From: UBA2588 sp964343075
GTDB lineage: Bacteria; Chloroflexota; Dehalococcoidia; Lucifugimonadales; UBA3495
Assembly (NCBI GenBank): GCA_964343075.1
Contig: CAYFGT010000013.1
Span: 1-41,534, forward strand
Direction: 5' to 3'
Length of the DNA stretch: 41,534 nucleotides
Shown one piece after another: positions 1 through 8,525 of the stretch. The first letter of the stretch is position 1. Every line of letters begins with the position of its first letter. The notes under the pieces were generated by a model that saw only the letters and a program-made list of their open reading frames with translations, was not told the origin of the DNA and searched no databases. The position numbers and the translations under genes are program-made.

Positions 1-1051
1 CTACTGGTAGATCTTTAATAAAACCATACCCTCCGTGTATCCGCATAGCATCCATAGCTACTTCCTGACAAATTTCACTTGCATAGAGTTTAGCCATACC
101 TGATTCAGCATCTGAACGTTCACCTCTGTCTTTTTTCTCAGCCGCGTCGTAGGTCAATAATCTTGCCGCTTGGATCTTCGTTGCCATATCCGCTAATTTG
201 GTTTGAATGATTTGGGTGTCTGATAAAGGCGACCCAAAACTATATCGTTGCTGAGAATATTTAATCGCAGCATCAAAAGCAGCCTGCGCTACTCCGACTG
301 CCCTTGCGGCTACGTTAATCCGACCTGTTTCTAACCCACTCATAACCTGCGAGAAACCTTTCCCTTCAGAACCCCCTATTACGTTTTCTTCAGGGACTCG
401 TAAGTTATCAAAGAATATTTCACAAGTATCCAAACCTCTGTATCCTAGTTTATCCAAATCTCTACCAATTCGAAATCCTTCCCCTTTCTCCATAACAAAT
501 GCTGTTAATCCTCTGTGCTTTGATTCAGGATCGGGATCAGTACGAGCTAAAAGGCAAAATATGTCTCCATGTCTAGCATTAGTGATAAACATTTTGGACC
601 CATTAACCACATATTCTTCACCATCTTTTTCTGCTTTGGTTTTCAAACTGGCAACGTCTGTTCCTCCCCCAGGTTCAGTAAGAGCTAAGCCTCCTCTTTT
701 AATTCCACAAGCGAGATCAGGAAGAAATTGTTTCTTTTGTTCTTCAGTTCCAAAGTGAGTAAGAACGTAAGTCAGAATATGATGAGTTCCAATAACTCCA
801 CTGATACTCATAAACCCTTTACTTAATTCTTCAAAAATCATTGCAAAAGTAGTGTAATCCAGGCCCATCCCACCATATTCTTCCGGAACTGTAATTCCAA
901 ACAGTCCCAAATCTTTCATGGTATCTATCAATCCAAAAGGAACTTCATCATTCTTATCCATTTCAGCTGCAATTGGTTCGACATCTCTTTTAACAAAATC
1001 TTTAACCATATTTACAATTTGTGTCCGAGTCTCATTAGACGTCACGCTCAT
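1..1051 (-). CDS. Acyl-CoA dehydrogenase, partial (C-terminus beyond window)
   Basis: FAD-dependent acyl-CoA dehydrogenase, which introduces the alpha-beta double bond in acyl-CoA esters and passes electrons to ETF. About 350 codons are present. The ATG at 1051 is preceded by GGAG at 7-nt spacing. Visible family landmarks are PEEYGGMGLDY near residue 50, the substrate/FAD stretch LTEPGGGTDVASLKTKA, FITNARHGDIF, and the C-terminal-domain arginine region around RYSFGSPLSDTQ and IHGGYGF. The catalytic Glu of the medium/short-chain type (normally in a YEGT-like motif) would lie past the window edge and cannot be checked. The gene is divergent from ligA. The family is certain; substrate chain length is not readable. 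Confidence 0.93.
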   Translation of the reverse strand, partial: MSVTSNETRTQIVNMVKDFVKRDVEPIAAEMDKNDEVPFGLIDTMKDLGLFGITVPEEYGGMGLDYTTFAMIFEELSKGFMSISGVIGTHHILTYVLTHFGTEEQKKQFLPDLACGIKRGGLALTEPGGGTDVASLKTKAEKDGEEYVVNGSKMFITNARHGDIFCLLARTDPDPESKHRGLTAFVMEKGEGFRIGRDLDKLGYRGLDTCEIFFDNLRVPEENVIGGSEGKGFSQVMSGLETGRINVAARAVGVAQAAFDAAIKYSQQRYSFGSPLSDTQIIQTKLADMATKIQAARLLTYDAAEKKDRGERSDAESGMAKLYASEICQEVAMDAMRIHGGYGFIKDLPV

Positions 1052-1161
1052 TTAAAATCTCCACCGCTTTTGAATAACAAAATTTGGTTTGCCAAAATAT
1101 TTAACTAAGGATATCAAACGATTTATACTGTGTACATTCATTGTAGTAGGACGTTGAAGTA

Positions 1162-3156
1162 ATGAATCCTGATATACAAAAGCTAAACGATTTAAAAACA
1201 CAAATAAGACAACACGACCACAATTATTACGTATTAAATCAGTCAGTGATCTCAGACTCTCAGTATGACAAGTTACTACTAGAACTAAGGCATATCGAAT
1301 CCGAGAACCCAGATCTTATCACTAGTGACTCACCAACTCAGCGAGTAGGAGGAGAACCTACAGAACAATTTGACCCCATTACCCATGCCACACCCATGCT
1401 AAGTTTAGCTAACACATTTGATTACACAGGTTTACTTGAATGGGAGCAAAGAGCCCTTAATCTTATCAATAACACAACTTTACAGTACTCTGCCGAACTC
1501 AAAATAGATGGGCTTGCCATAAGTCTAATCTACGAGGATGGAACGTTCGTCCAGGGTTCAACGAGAGGCAATGGACTTGTCGGAGAAGACGTCACATCCA
1601 ATCTCAAAACTATTCGAGCAATCCCGCTTTCGTTAACGTGTCCACTTCCTGGACGTATGGAAGTGAGAGGAGAAGTATATATGCCTCTAGATGCTTTCAC
1701 TTCAATTAATGAACAGCGCATAGACCACAATGAACCTTTATTAGCCAATCCAAGAAATGCTGCATCAGGTTCATTACGCCAATTAGATCCTAAGATTACG
1801 GCGTCAAGGAATCTCGATATCTGGATATATTCTTTAAATGAATCACCTAATGATAATTTTGCATACCATTCAGAAAACCTTAAGTGGGTACAATCACTAG
1901 GCCTCAAAACTAACCCTACAACCAAAATATGCAATTCCTTAGACCAAATCCAAGAATACTATACATACTGGATGGAACACAGAAAGGATCTTGGCTACGA
2001 AATTGATGGTATTGTAATAAAGATAAACTCATTACAGGCTCAACGAGACCTCGGGTTTGTAGGAAGAGAACCCAGATGGGCTATTGCTTACAAGTTTCCA
2101 GCGGAAACAGCACATACCAAACTGCTATCAATAGGGTTGAATGTCGGACGAACAGGAAGCATAAACCCATTTGCAATCCTAGACCCTGTTCAGATCGGAG
2201 GTGTAACCATAACCAATGCATCACTTCACAACGAAGAAGACATAACCAGGAAAGATATTAGGATCGGAGACACAGTGGTTGTAGAACGAGCAGGAGATGT
2301 AATTCCTCATATCCTAGGGCCGGTCATCGAATCCAGAACCGGAGCAGAAAGTAAATTCACTATGCCTAAGTTCTGCCCTGAATGTAACGAACCTATAATT
2401 AAAGATGATTCTATACATAGATGCACTAATTCCGGTTGCCCTGCAAGATTCCTAGAATCCGTTAAACACTTTGTCAGCAAAAACGCAATGGATATAGATG
2501 GATTAGGAGAAAAATGGTGCGAAAGCCTTGTTTCTAACCATATGATTTCAAAAATCAGTGACATATATCAGTTAAATCTGGAAGACCTCAGCAAGTTAGA
2601 CCGTATGGGGAATTTACTAGCTGAAAAGTTGCTCATAAATATAGAAGCCAGTAAATCCAAGCCCTTAGACAGAATCATATTTGGTCTTGGCATACTACAC
2701 GTGGGCTCTGAAATCGCGAGTATTCTAGCCCACTCATTTGGTAGCTTACAGCAATTAAGCAGAGCATCCTTTGACAATCTGGTTGCAATAGATGGGATTG
2801 GCACGACGATAGCTACTTCTATACAACAATATTTTAACGTTGATAATAATATTATGCTGATTGATGAACTACAAACCTTGGGATTAACAATGGAAAGCTC
2901 TGTTATGCCCCAGACTTCAAACTCTTTATCTGATTTAACATTCGTAATTACTGGAACCTTACCTTCATTATCTCGAAAAGATGCAGAAGAGCTTATCAAA
3001 ACAAATGGAGGCAAAGTTACTAATAGCGTAACCTCTAATACCTCGTATTTGGTTGCAGGAGAATCTGCAGGATCTAAATTAGTAAAGGCTGAGCAAATTG
3101 GCACATCAATATTAACTGAATCCGATTTACTAAATTTACTAGGATTACCAGGCTAA
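1162..3156 (+). CDS. ligA: NAD-dependent DNA ligase LigA
   Basis: Seals nicks during replication and repair using NAD+. The protein is 664 aa, the usual length. In order: a Ia-type N-terminal region with HNYYVLNQSVISDSQYD, the adenylation motif with Lys114 in AELKIDGLA, the OB fold, a four-cysteine zinc finger starting at CPEC and ending GCPARF, helix-hairpin-helix repeats (IDGLGEKW, IDGIGTTIA), and a C-terminal BRCT domain beginning near SDLTFVITGTLPS. Nothing essential looks missing. The pth start follows 4 nt after the stop, so the two are probably cotranscribed. The start is ATG with an AGGA-like site upstream. Confidence 0.98.
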   Translation: MNPDIQKLNDLKTQIRQHDHNYYVLNQSVISDSQYDKLLLELRHIESENPDLITSDSPTQRVGGEPTEQFDPITHATPMLSLANTFDYTGLLEWEQRALNLINNTTLQYSAELKIDGLAISLIYEDGTFVQGSTRGNGLVGEDVTSNLKTIRAIPLSLTCPLPGRMEVRGEVYMPLDAFTSINEQRIDHNEPLLANPRNAASGSLRQLDPKITASRNLDIWIYSLNESPNDNFAYHSENLKWVQSLGLKTNPTTKICNSLDQIQEYYTYWMEHRKDLGYEIDGIVIKINSLQAQRDLGFVGREPRWAIAYKFPAETAHTKLLSIGLNVGRTGSINPFAILDPVQIGGVTITNASLHNEEDITRKDIRIGDTVVVERAGDVIPHILGPVIESRTGAESKFTMPKFCPECNEPIIKDDSIHRCTNSGCPARFLESVKHFVSKNAMDIDGLGEKWCESLVSNHMISKISDIYQLNLEDLSKLDRMGNLLAEKLLINIEASKSKPLDRIIFGLGILHVGSEIASILAHSFGSLQQLSRASFDNLVAIDGIGTTIATSIQQYFNVDNNIMLIDELQTLGLTMESSVMPQTSNSLSDLTFVITGTLPSLSRKDAEELIKTNGGKVTNSVTSNTSYLVAGESAGSKLVKAEQIGTSILTESDLLNLLGLPG

Positions 3157-3160
3157 TAAT

Positions 3161-3721
3161 ATGAAAATCATCATAGGACTCGGTAATCCAGGGACAAAGT
3201 ATGTGGGTACAAGGCATAATATTGGATTCTCTGCAATAGATGAATTTTCCAAACAAGTAGATATCACCAAAAAAGAAAGAAAATCCAAATGTACTCTACA
3301 ATTCGGAGAACTCGACGGTACTGAAATAGTATTAGTAAAGCCTCGAACTTTTATTAATAACAGCGGTATTGCTATCAAATACCTGATCGATCGATTCAAT
3401 ATAGGATTAAGTGATCTCTTAATCATATATGATGATGTTGCTTTACCAGTTGGAAAAATTCGAATTCGAGGGAATGGCACTAGTGGTGGCCATAACGGTA
3501 TCAAATCAATAATAGAATCAACCGGTGGGTATATGTTTCCCAGGCTACGCATAGGCGTCGGAAGTCCTGACTCAACCGATATGGATCTAGTAGCTTGGGT
3601 GCTAGGGAAATTTGAACCTGAAGAACAAGAACTAGTAACCAAAACGCTGGCGGAGTCTGTTTCTGCTATATTATTCTGGATAAACCATGATATTAATTTA
3701 ACAATGAATACATTCAATTAA
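3161..3721 (+). CDS. pth: Peptidyl-tRNA hydrolase
   Basis: Recycles peptidyl-tRNA released by ribosomes. The 186-aa protein opens with the family signature IIGLGNPGTKYVGTRHNIGF, containing Asn9 and catalytic His19. It continues with KPRTFINNSG, the Asp-bearing YDDVALPVGKIR and the GTSGGHNGIKS loop. Length and motif order are those of bacterial Pth. It sits between ligA (4-nt gap) and a lipoprotein gene (3-nt gap), forming a tight three-gene unit. A long open frame on the opposite strand here is a shadow. Confidence 0.98.
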   Translation: MKIIIGLGNPGTKYVGTRHNIGFSAIDEFSKQVDITKKERKSKCTLQFGELDGTEIVLVKPRTFINNSGIAIKYLIDRFNIGLSDLLIIYDDVALPVGKIRIRGNGTSGGHNGIKSIIESTGGYMFPRLRIGVGSPDSTDMDLVAWVLGKFEPEEQELVTKTLAESVSAILFWINHDINLTMNTFN

Positions 3722-3724
3722 CAT

Positions 3725-5566
3725 ATGCGCTATAGCAAACTACTACTAATCGCATTACTTGTACTTATTTTGGCAACAAGCTGTTATAGCAATTCAATAC
3801 CATCATCAAGCAAATCAAGTATAGAAATTTGTCAAGACAAGCCATTTCTATCCGTTGGGAATACTTCTAACCCGCCAGAATTTGATATATGTCATGAAAT
3901 TTCACTTCTAGGTGAACATCTTCAACACTCCAAAACTCATAGTACAGAACTCACCAAAGTTCTAGTTACTGACATATCCAAGAAACAGGACTTTGAGTAT
4001 CCAATCTTCCAAATCCTGGTATCAGCAAATGCTTATTGGTATTCATCCGATAACAAAACATCGCTACCTGACGTAGAAAAAGTAGCTCAAATATTTGAAA
4101 ATACTATATATCCTAATATGGTTCAACGTTTTGGAACCCCCTGGCTCTCAAGCAGAAATACAAATGACAAATTAAGAATAATCCATGTCCCACTTGGTTC
4201 AGGTATTGCCGGATACTTCAAACCAACTGACATGTATCCAACCTCTATATATCCTTCGAGTAATGAAATAACCGCAATTTACCTACATTCAGATTTACAA
4301 ATCGGCAGTGACGCTTATTTAGCTGTATTAGCCCATGAACTACAACATGCGATGCATTGGAACCAAGATCCTACAGAAGAGACCTGGTTCAATGAAGGAT
4401 TATCAGAATTAGCATTAAATGACTTTGAATACAAACCATTCAATCTGAATTCATTTAATCCTGAAATTTCATTGATTCATTGGCCATATAACAACCAATC
4501 ACAGAATTATCTCTCAGCAAGATTATTCTTTACTTATCTACAGGAACAATATCTACAAAATGATAACCTGTTATATGGACTAACCAAGAATTCCAAGGAT
4601 GGCATAGCATCAATAAATGAGTACTTACCTGAAATTGGGATAACAAAATCTTTCGAAGATATTTTTGGCGACTGGGCGATTTATAACCTGCTAAATGGCA
4701 ATTCTTCCAAATACAACTACTCGAATCTAAGTGGTGATACGTTTGATTACGCCAAGCAGAATAGCATCGGATTCGGTCAAAAAATTCATCGAGAAATACA
4801 ACAATTCAGCACGCAATATGTAGATATAGCAGTTCCCAAAGGAAACGGTGACCTAACCATAATGTTTGATGGCGCTTCCACTGTCAATAGTCCATTCAGC
4901 CCAATTGACACCCCCAATAAAACATGTCTATGGGGTAACCGTGGCGACTCTATCAACACTACACTTTCCACTGCCTTAAACCTTTCTGAAATGAATTCCC
5001 CTACACTAGAGCTCAGAACTTCTTACAACATAGAAGACGGTTGGGACTACGTACATTTATTAGTATCTGAAAACAATGGGACGACTTGGACAGCCTTGAA
5101 TGCACGAAACATGGAACCCGCACCATACAGCATGAAGCATCTATCTTATGGTTATACCGGTTCAAAATCATGGTCTAACACGTCGATTGATCTCAGTAAA
5201 TATGGCTCAAAGGAAATTCTGCTAAAGCTATCATATATAACAGACGCAAGCACAACTGGTCCTGGAATATGTGTTGGAGACTCAATCGTAAAGGACACGA
5301 ATCAAGAAATCAATATAAAATGGCAAAACAATGGATTTATCACAATATCCGACTATATTGAGCAAAAATTCATTGTCAATGTGGTACTAATGGGGCAAGA
5401 ATCTAAAATCATTCCAATCACACTCGACAACGCCAATAAAGGGGAGCTGACACTACCGATTCCAAAATACGGATCTTGGTATGTCGTTGCCATTTCAGCA
5501 TTAAATGAAAACAGTTCTATAGCAGCCCAATACGAGGTTTCCACAGACAAATCACAGCATAGATAA
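3725..5566 (+). CDS. Predicted zinc metallopeptidase lipoprotein (HELQH)
   Basis: A 613-aa secreted protein. Residues 1-19 form a hydrophobic signal ending in ATSC, a slightly off-consensus lipobox that would lipidate Cys20. Residues 204-208 read HELQH (HExxH zinc site), followed about 15 residues on by NEGLSELA, whose Glu224 is a good third ligand as in gluzincin-type peptidases. Residues about 380-515 resemble the accessory domain of immune-inhibitor-A (M6) peptidases (SYNIEDGWDYVHLLVSENNG). A beta-rich tail follows. It probably acts outside the membrane as an anchored protease; substrate unknown. It converges with the downstream glnA and overlaps its 3' end by 15 bp. The metallopeptidase call rests on the motif, not on overall family recognition. 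Confidence 0.72.
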   Translation: MRYSKLLLIALLVLILATSCYSNSIPSSSKSSIEICQDKPFLSVGNTSNPPEFDICHEISLLGEHLQHSKTHSTELTKVLVTDISKKQDFEYPIFQILVSANAYWYSSDNKTSLPDVEKVAQIFENTIYPNMVQRFGTPWLSSRNTNDKLRIIHVPLGSGIAGYFKPTDMYPTSIYPSSNEITAIYLHSDLQIGSDAYLAVLAHELQHAMHWNQDPTEETWFNEGLSELALNDFEYKPFNLNSFNPEISLIHWPYNNQSQNYLSARLFFTYLQEQYLQNDNLLYGLTKNSKDGIASINEYLPEIGITKSFEDIFGDWAIYNLLNGNSSKYNYSNLSGDTFDYAKQNSIGFGQKIHREIQQFSTQYVDIAVPKGNGDLTIMFDGASTVNSPFSPIDTPNKTCLWGNRGDSINTTLSTALNLSEMNSPTLELRTSYNIEDGWDYVHLLVSENNGTTWTALNARNMEPAPYSMKHLSYGYTGSKSWSNTSIDLSKYGSKEILLKLSYITDASTTGPGICVGDSIVKDTNQEINIKWQNNGFITISDYIEQKFIVNVVLMGQESKIIPITLDNANKGELTLPIPKYGSWYVVAISALNENSSIAAQYEVSTDKSQHR

Positions 5567-6868
5567 ATATCTATTAATTTCGAAATCTGTTACTTCAGTG
5601 TTATATGAATCCAGTTCGATTTTCTTATTTCGTATAAACCTTTCAAATATATTTTCACCCAGAGCTGCTCTGAGTAATGAACTGCCTTCTGCCAACGATA
5701 TAGCCTCTTCCAAACTAGCTGGCAGTTTTGAGATCAAAGTATTAGAATTTTCTGGTTTTCCAGGTTCAATCAAATCATATTTCCCATCAATCCCTTTCAA
5801 TCCAGCGGCAAGCATTACACTAAATGCCAAATATGGATTACACGCTGGATCGGGAGCTCTATATTCTATCCTCACAGCATTTTCGCCACCTGTCTTGAAA
5901 GTAGGTATACGTATTAAATCTGATTGGTTCAAGTGGGACCATGACAGGTAACGAGGGGCTTCATGCCCTGACGCTAATCTTTTGTAAGAGTTGACCCATT
6001 GGTTGGTCACCAAAGTAATTTCTGGAGCATGCTTCAAAAGACCCGCAACGAAATACTTGGCATCGTCTGACAAATGGAATGGATCAGTTTTTGAGTAAAA
6101 CGCATTATCCGGACCTTTAAACAAGGATTGATAAGTGTGCATACCAGAACCATTTATTCCTGATATAGGCTTGGGCATAAAGGTCGCATATACCCCTCTC
6201 GCTGATGCTAGTTCTTTAATGACTAACTTAGCGGTAACAACATTATCTGCCATAGATAACGCATCGGTATATTGCAAATCTATTTCATTTTGACTTGGTG
6301 CTACTTCGTGATGAGAATATTTAACAGGAATACCCATCTCAGCTAGGTTCAAAACGGTATCTCTTCTCAAATCACCAGACACCTGTCCAGATGTTTGGTC
6401 AAAATAACCATCTTTATCCAACAGCACAGGACTATCATCATTTTGGAAATAGAAAAATTCGAGTTCGGTCCCTACATAATAAGTGTATCCGGATTGTGCT
6501 AACCGCTCTAAATTTTGTTTTAGTATGGTCCTAGGATCACCCGGGAAGGGTTCTCCTTGCGGTGAATATATATCGCAGAACATTCTGGCAGTAGCATTAT
6601 CTTGTGGTCGCCAAGGCAAGATAGTAAATGTAGCAGGATCTGGAAACGCCCTAACATCACTTTCATTATCTCGAGCAAATCCTTCTATAGCAGATCCATC
6701 AAACCCAACTCCGCGGTACAGAGCATCTTCTAAATCTTCTATAGTTATAGCAAACCCTTTTAGGTTACCCAATATATCAGTAAACCAAAGTCTAATGAAT
6801 TTTACGTCACTCTCACGAGCATTACGCAATACAAATTCTATTTCGTTTTGTGAATGATCTATAGCCAT
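5552..6868 (-). CDS. glnA: Glutamine synthetase type I, alpha-like
   Basis: Condenses glutamate and ammonia to glutamine with ATP. The protein is 438 aa. Landmarks are GVGFDGSAIEGFARDNESD, YVGTELEFFYF, the HHEVAPSQNEIDL ATP/metal region, GINGSGMHTYQS and IRIEYRAPDPACNPYLAF-type active-site residues. It ends IFERFIRNKKIELDS, as in the short GSI-alpha enzymes of Bacillus, and lacks the roughly 25-residue insertion that carries the adenylylation Tyr. The frame stays open to a GTG at 6880, but GGAGGA at that point is an ideal ribosome binding site for the ATG at 6868, so that start was chosen. It lies downstream of a second glnA and of amt on the same strand. Confidence 0.94.
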   Translation of the reverse strand: MAIDHSQNEIEFVLRNARESDVKFIRLWFTDILGNLKGFAITIEDLEDALYRGVGFDGSAIEGFARDNESDVRAFPDPATFTILPWRPQDNATARMFCDIYSPQGEPFPGDPRTILKQNLERLAQSGYTYYVGTELEFFYFQNDDSPVLLDKDGYFDQTSGQVSGDLRRDTVLNLAEMGIPVKYSHHEVAPSQNEIDLQYTDALSMADNVVTAKLVIKELASARGVYATFMPKPISGINGSGMHTYQSLFKGPDNAFYSKTDPFHLSDDAKYFVAGLLKHAPEITLVTNQWVNSYKRLASGHEAPRYLSWSHLNQSDLIRIPTFKTGGENAVRIEYRAPDPACNPYLAFSVMLAAGLKGIDGKYDLIEPGKPENSNTLISKLPASLEEAISLAEGSSLLRAALGENIFERFIRNKKIELDSYNTEVTDFEINRYLSML

Positions 6869-6885
6869 GCATTCCTCCACGACTA

Positions 6886-6919
6886 AGGGCCTGATAGAGG
6901 TATCCTACTATCAAGCCCT
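6886..6919. repeat. Hairpin between the two glnA genes
   Basis: Inverted repeat AGGGCCTGATAG / CTATCAAGCCCT, 12-bp arms with one mismatch, separated by a 10-nt loop. It lies between the stop of the upstream glnA and the ribosome binding site of the downstream one. There is no clear T-tract on the minus strand, so it is a weak candidate for a terminator. An RNA-processing or attenuation stem that uncouples expression of the two glutamine synthetases is equally possible. Confidence 0.5.
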
Positions 6920-6954
6920 AACTTCGAGTTATCGAACTGTCTCCTATTTAGATT

Positions 6955-8388
6955 CTACGCATCAAATGACAAGAAATATTCATATGGATGCGGTCGTAAC
7001 CTAACAGGGTCCACATCATTTTCTCTTCGGTAGTTTATCCAAGCTGATATCACATCTTCTGTAAATACACCGCCTCTGAGTAAGAATTCATGATCTTCTT
7101 CTAAGGCGTTCAATGCTTCGTCTAAACTAGCCGGAACTTGAGGTAATTTCGCCAACTCGTCTGCTGGTAAATCAAATAAGTCATGTTCTAGTGGCTCTCC
7201 AGGTTCATAACCTTTTTCAATACCATCCAAACCTGCCATCAGCATGGCTGCAAAGGTAAGGTAGGGGTTACAAGTCGGATCTGCAGACCTAAACTCAACT
7301 CTTTTTGCTTTAGGACTCTGGGAATACATAGGGATTCTGCATGCAGCTGATCTATTCCTAGCAGACAGAGCCAGGATAGTCGGAGCCTCAAACCCAGGAG
7401 TTAGCCTCTTGTATGAATTTGTTGTAGGCGCAGCTAGAGCCATCAAAGCCTTACCATGTTTGATGAGACCTCCAATATAATTCAGTCCCAGTTTTGACAA
7501 CCCTGCATACCCATCACCAGCAAATAATGGTACTCCGTCTTTCCAGATGGATTGGTGAGTATGCATGCCCGTACCATTATCTTCAAAAATCGGCTTAGGC
7601 ATAAATGTCGCTACTTTACCAAACTCCTTCGCTACATTTTTAATCACATATTTATAAGCCATAACATTGTCAGCTGTTTTTAGTAGCTCATCAAACACTA
7701 TGTCGATTTCTCCTTGACCAGCAGTAGCAACTTCGTGGTGCTGTTTCTCCACTGCTATGCCAAAAGAGTTAACCAAAGTCCTAACCATCTCACTTCTCAT
7801 TTCTTGTTGGGTATCAGCAGGAGAAACAGGGAAATACCCGCCTTTATGAGTAGGACGCATCCCTTTATTCAACGTCATGCCATCAAGCATTGTTTCTTCA
7901 CCAGAATTCCAAATTCCTTCATCGGAATCAATGTGATGGAATCCATGATTTGGTCCATAACTAAATCTCACTGAATCGAATACAAAGAATTCAACCTCAG
8001 GCCCCCAAAATGAGTCATCTCCTACACCTGTAGATTTAAGATATGCCTCAGCTTTCTTGGCTATATTTCTGGGGTCTCTTGTGTAATTTTCTCCTGTTAT
8101 TGGGTCACGAATATCAGCAATTATAGTTACTTGCCCTTTATAAAAGGGATCGATCTTAGCAGTAGATGCATCGGGTACAAGCAACATGTCTGATTCATCA
8201 ATAGTTTGAAATCCACGAATACTAGAACCATCGAAACCAGTGCCATCAACGAACAATGAATCCACTACTTCACTTATTGGAGCAGAAACGTGCTGCCAAG
8301 TTCCAGGCAGGTCAGTGAATTTGATATCTAAAATATCACAATTGTTATCCTTCATTAGCTTCAATACTTTGGAAGCTTCATTTGCCAT
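6955..8388 (-). CDS. glnA: Glutamine synthetase type I, beta-like, Phe at adenylylation site
   Basis: A second glutamine synthetase, 477 aa, of the longer GSI-beta type. It has DGTGFDGSSIRGFQTIDESDM, FWGPEVEFFVFD, HHEVATAGQGEIDI, NGTGMHTHQS, NRSAACRIP and CNPYLTFAAMLMAGLDGI, so catalytic residues appear intact. The region equivalent to the E. coli adenylylation loop (NLYDLPPEE) reads DLFDLPADE. Codon 405 is TTT (7174-7176), so the modified Tyr is Phe and GlnE-type control is not possible at this residue. The start ATG has a perfect AAGGAGG. Upstream lie three phased GTTACAA repeats (8456-8484). Confidence 0.96.
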   Translation of the reverse strand: MANEASKVLKLMKDNNCDILDIKFTDLPGTWQHVSAPISEVVDSLFVDGTGFDGSSIRGFQTIDESDMLLVPDASTAKIDPFYKGQVTIIADIRDPITGENYTRDPRNIAKKAEAYLKSTGVGDDSFWGPEVEFFVFDSVRFSYGPNHGFHHIDSDEGIWNSGEETMLDGMTLNKGMRPTHKGGYFPVSPADTQQEMRSEMVRTLVNSFGIAVEKQHHEVATAGQGEIDIVFDELLKTADNVMAYKYVIKNVAKEFGKVATFMPKPIFEDNGTGMHTHQSIWKDGVPLFAGDGYAGLSKLGLNYIGGLIKHGKALMALAAPTTNSYKRLTPGFEAPTILALSARNRSAACRIPMYSQSPKAKRVEFRSADPTCNPYLTFAAMLMAGLDGIEKGYEPGEPLEHDLFDLPADELAKLPQVPASLDEALNALEEDHEFLLRGGVFTEDVISAWINYRRENDVDPVRLRPHPYEYFLSFDA

Positions 8389-8413
8389 AAGAAATCCTCC
8401 TTAATTACTAATC

Positions 8414-8515
8414 ACCTAGTGGCTCTCTTCTAATAGTTGATGCTAACATTTATTGGTTACAATGATGTTACAATTTTGTTACAAACTCACATCTGAACTT
8501 AGAAGGCCACTAGGT
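8414..8515. repeat. Inverted repeat flanking the glnA promoter region
   Basis: Arms ACCTAGTGGC (8414-8423) and GCCACTAGGT (8506-8515) are exact reverse complements. They are separated by 82 nt and enclose the phased GTTACAA array. AT-rich flanks CTAAT and ATTAG outside the arms are also roughly symmetrical. The spacing is long for a protein site. It could be a looped operator, or one arm may fold in the glnA leader RNA. Confidence 0.45.
8456..8484. promoter_or_regulatory. Three 11-bp-phased GTTACAA repeats upstream of glnA
   Basis: GTTACAA occurs at 8456-8462, 8467-8473 and 8478-8484, an exact 11-bp period (one helical turn). The array ends 68 nt upstream of the glnA ATG. A -10-like TATTAG on the minus strand starts 20 nt after the promoter-proximal GTAAC. 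OmpR-family regulators (GlnR, PhoP) bind such phased half-sites, and the published actinobacterial GlnR box begins gTnAc-n6. The same pattern occurs upstream of amt. Assignment to a GlnR-like protein is inference; no regulator gene is in the window. Confidence 0.6.
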
Positions 8516-8525
8516 AATTATTAGC

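Noticed and set aside
1085..1105. Short inverted repeat TTTGG/CCAAA between the acyl-CoA dehydrogenase gene and ligA
   Set aside because: Arms of only 5 bp in AT-rich sequence; too weak to call an operator.
2568..3104. 178-codon open frame opposite the 3' part of ligA
   Set aside because: Antisense to the HhH and BRCT region of ligA; composition reflects the complementary strand.
3145..3717. 190-codon open frame on the minus strand opposite pth
   Set aside because: It is entirely antisense to a pth gene with full family motifs, and its translation shows no recognisable features.
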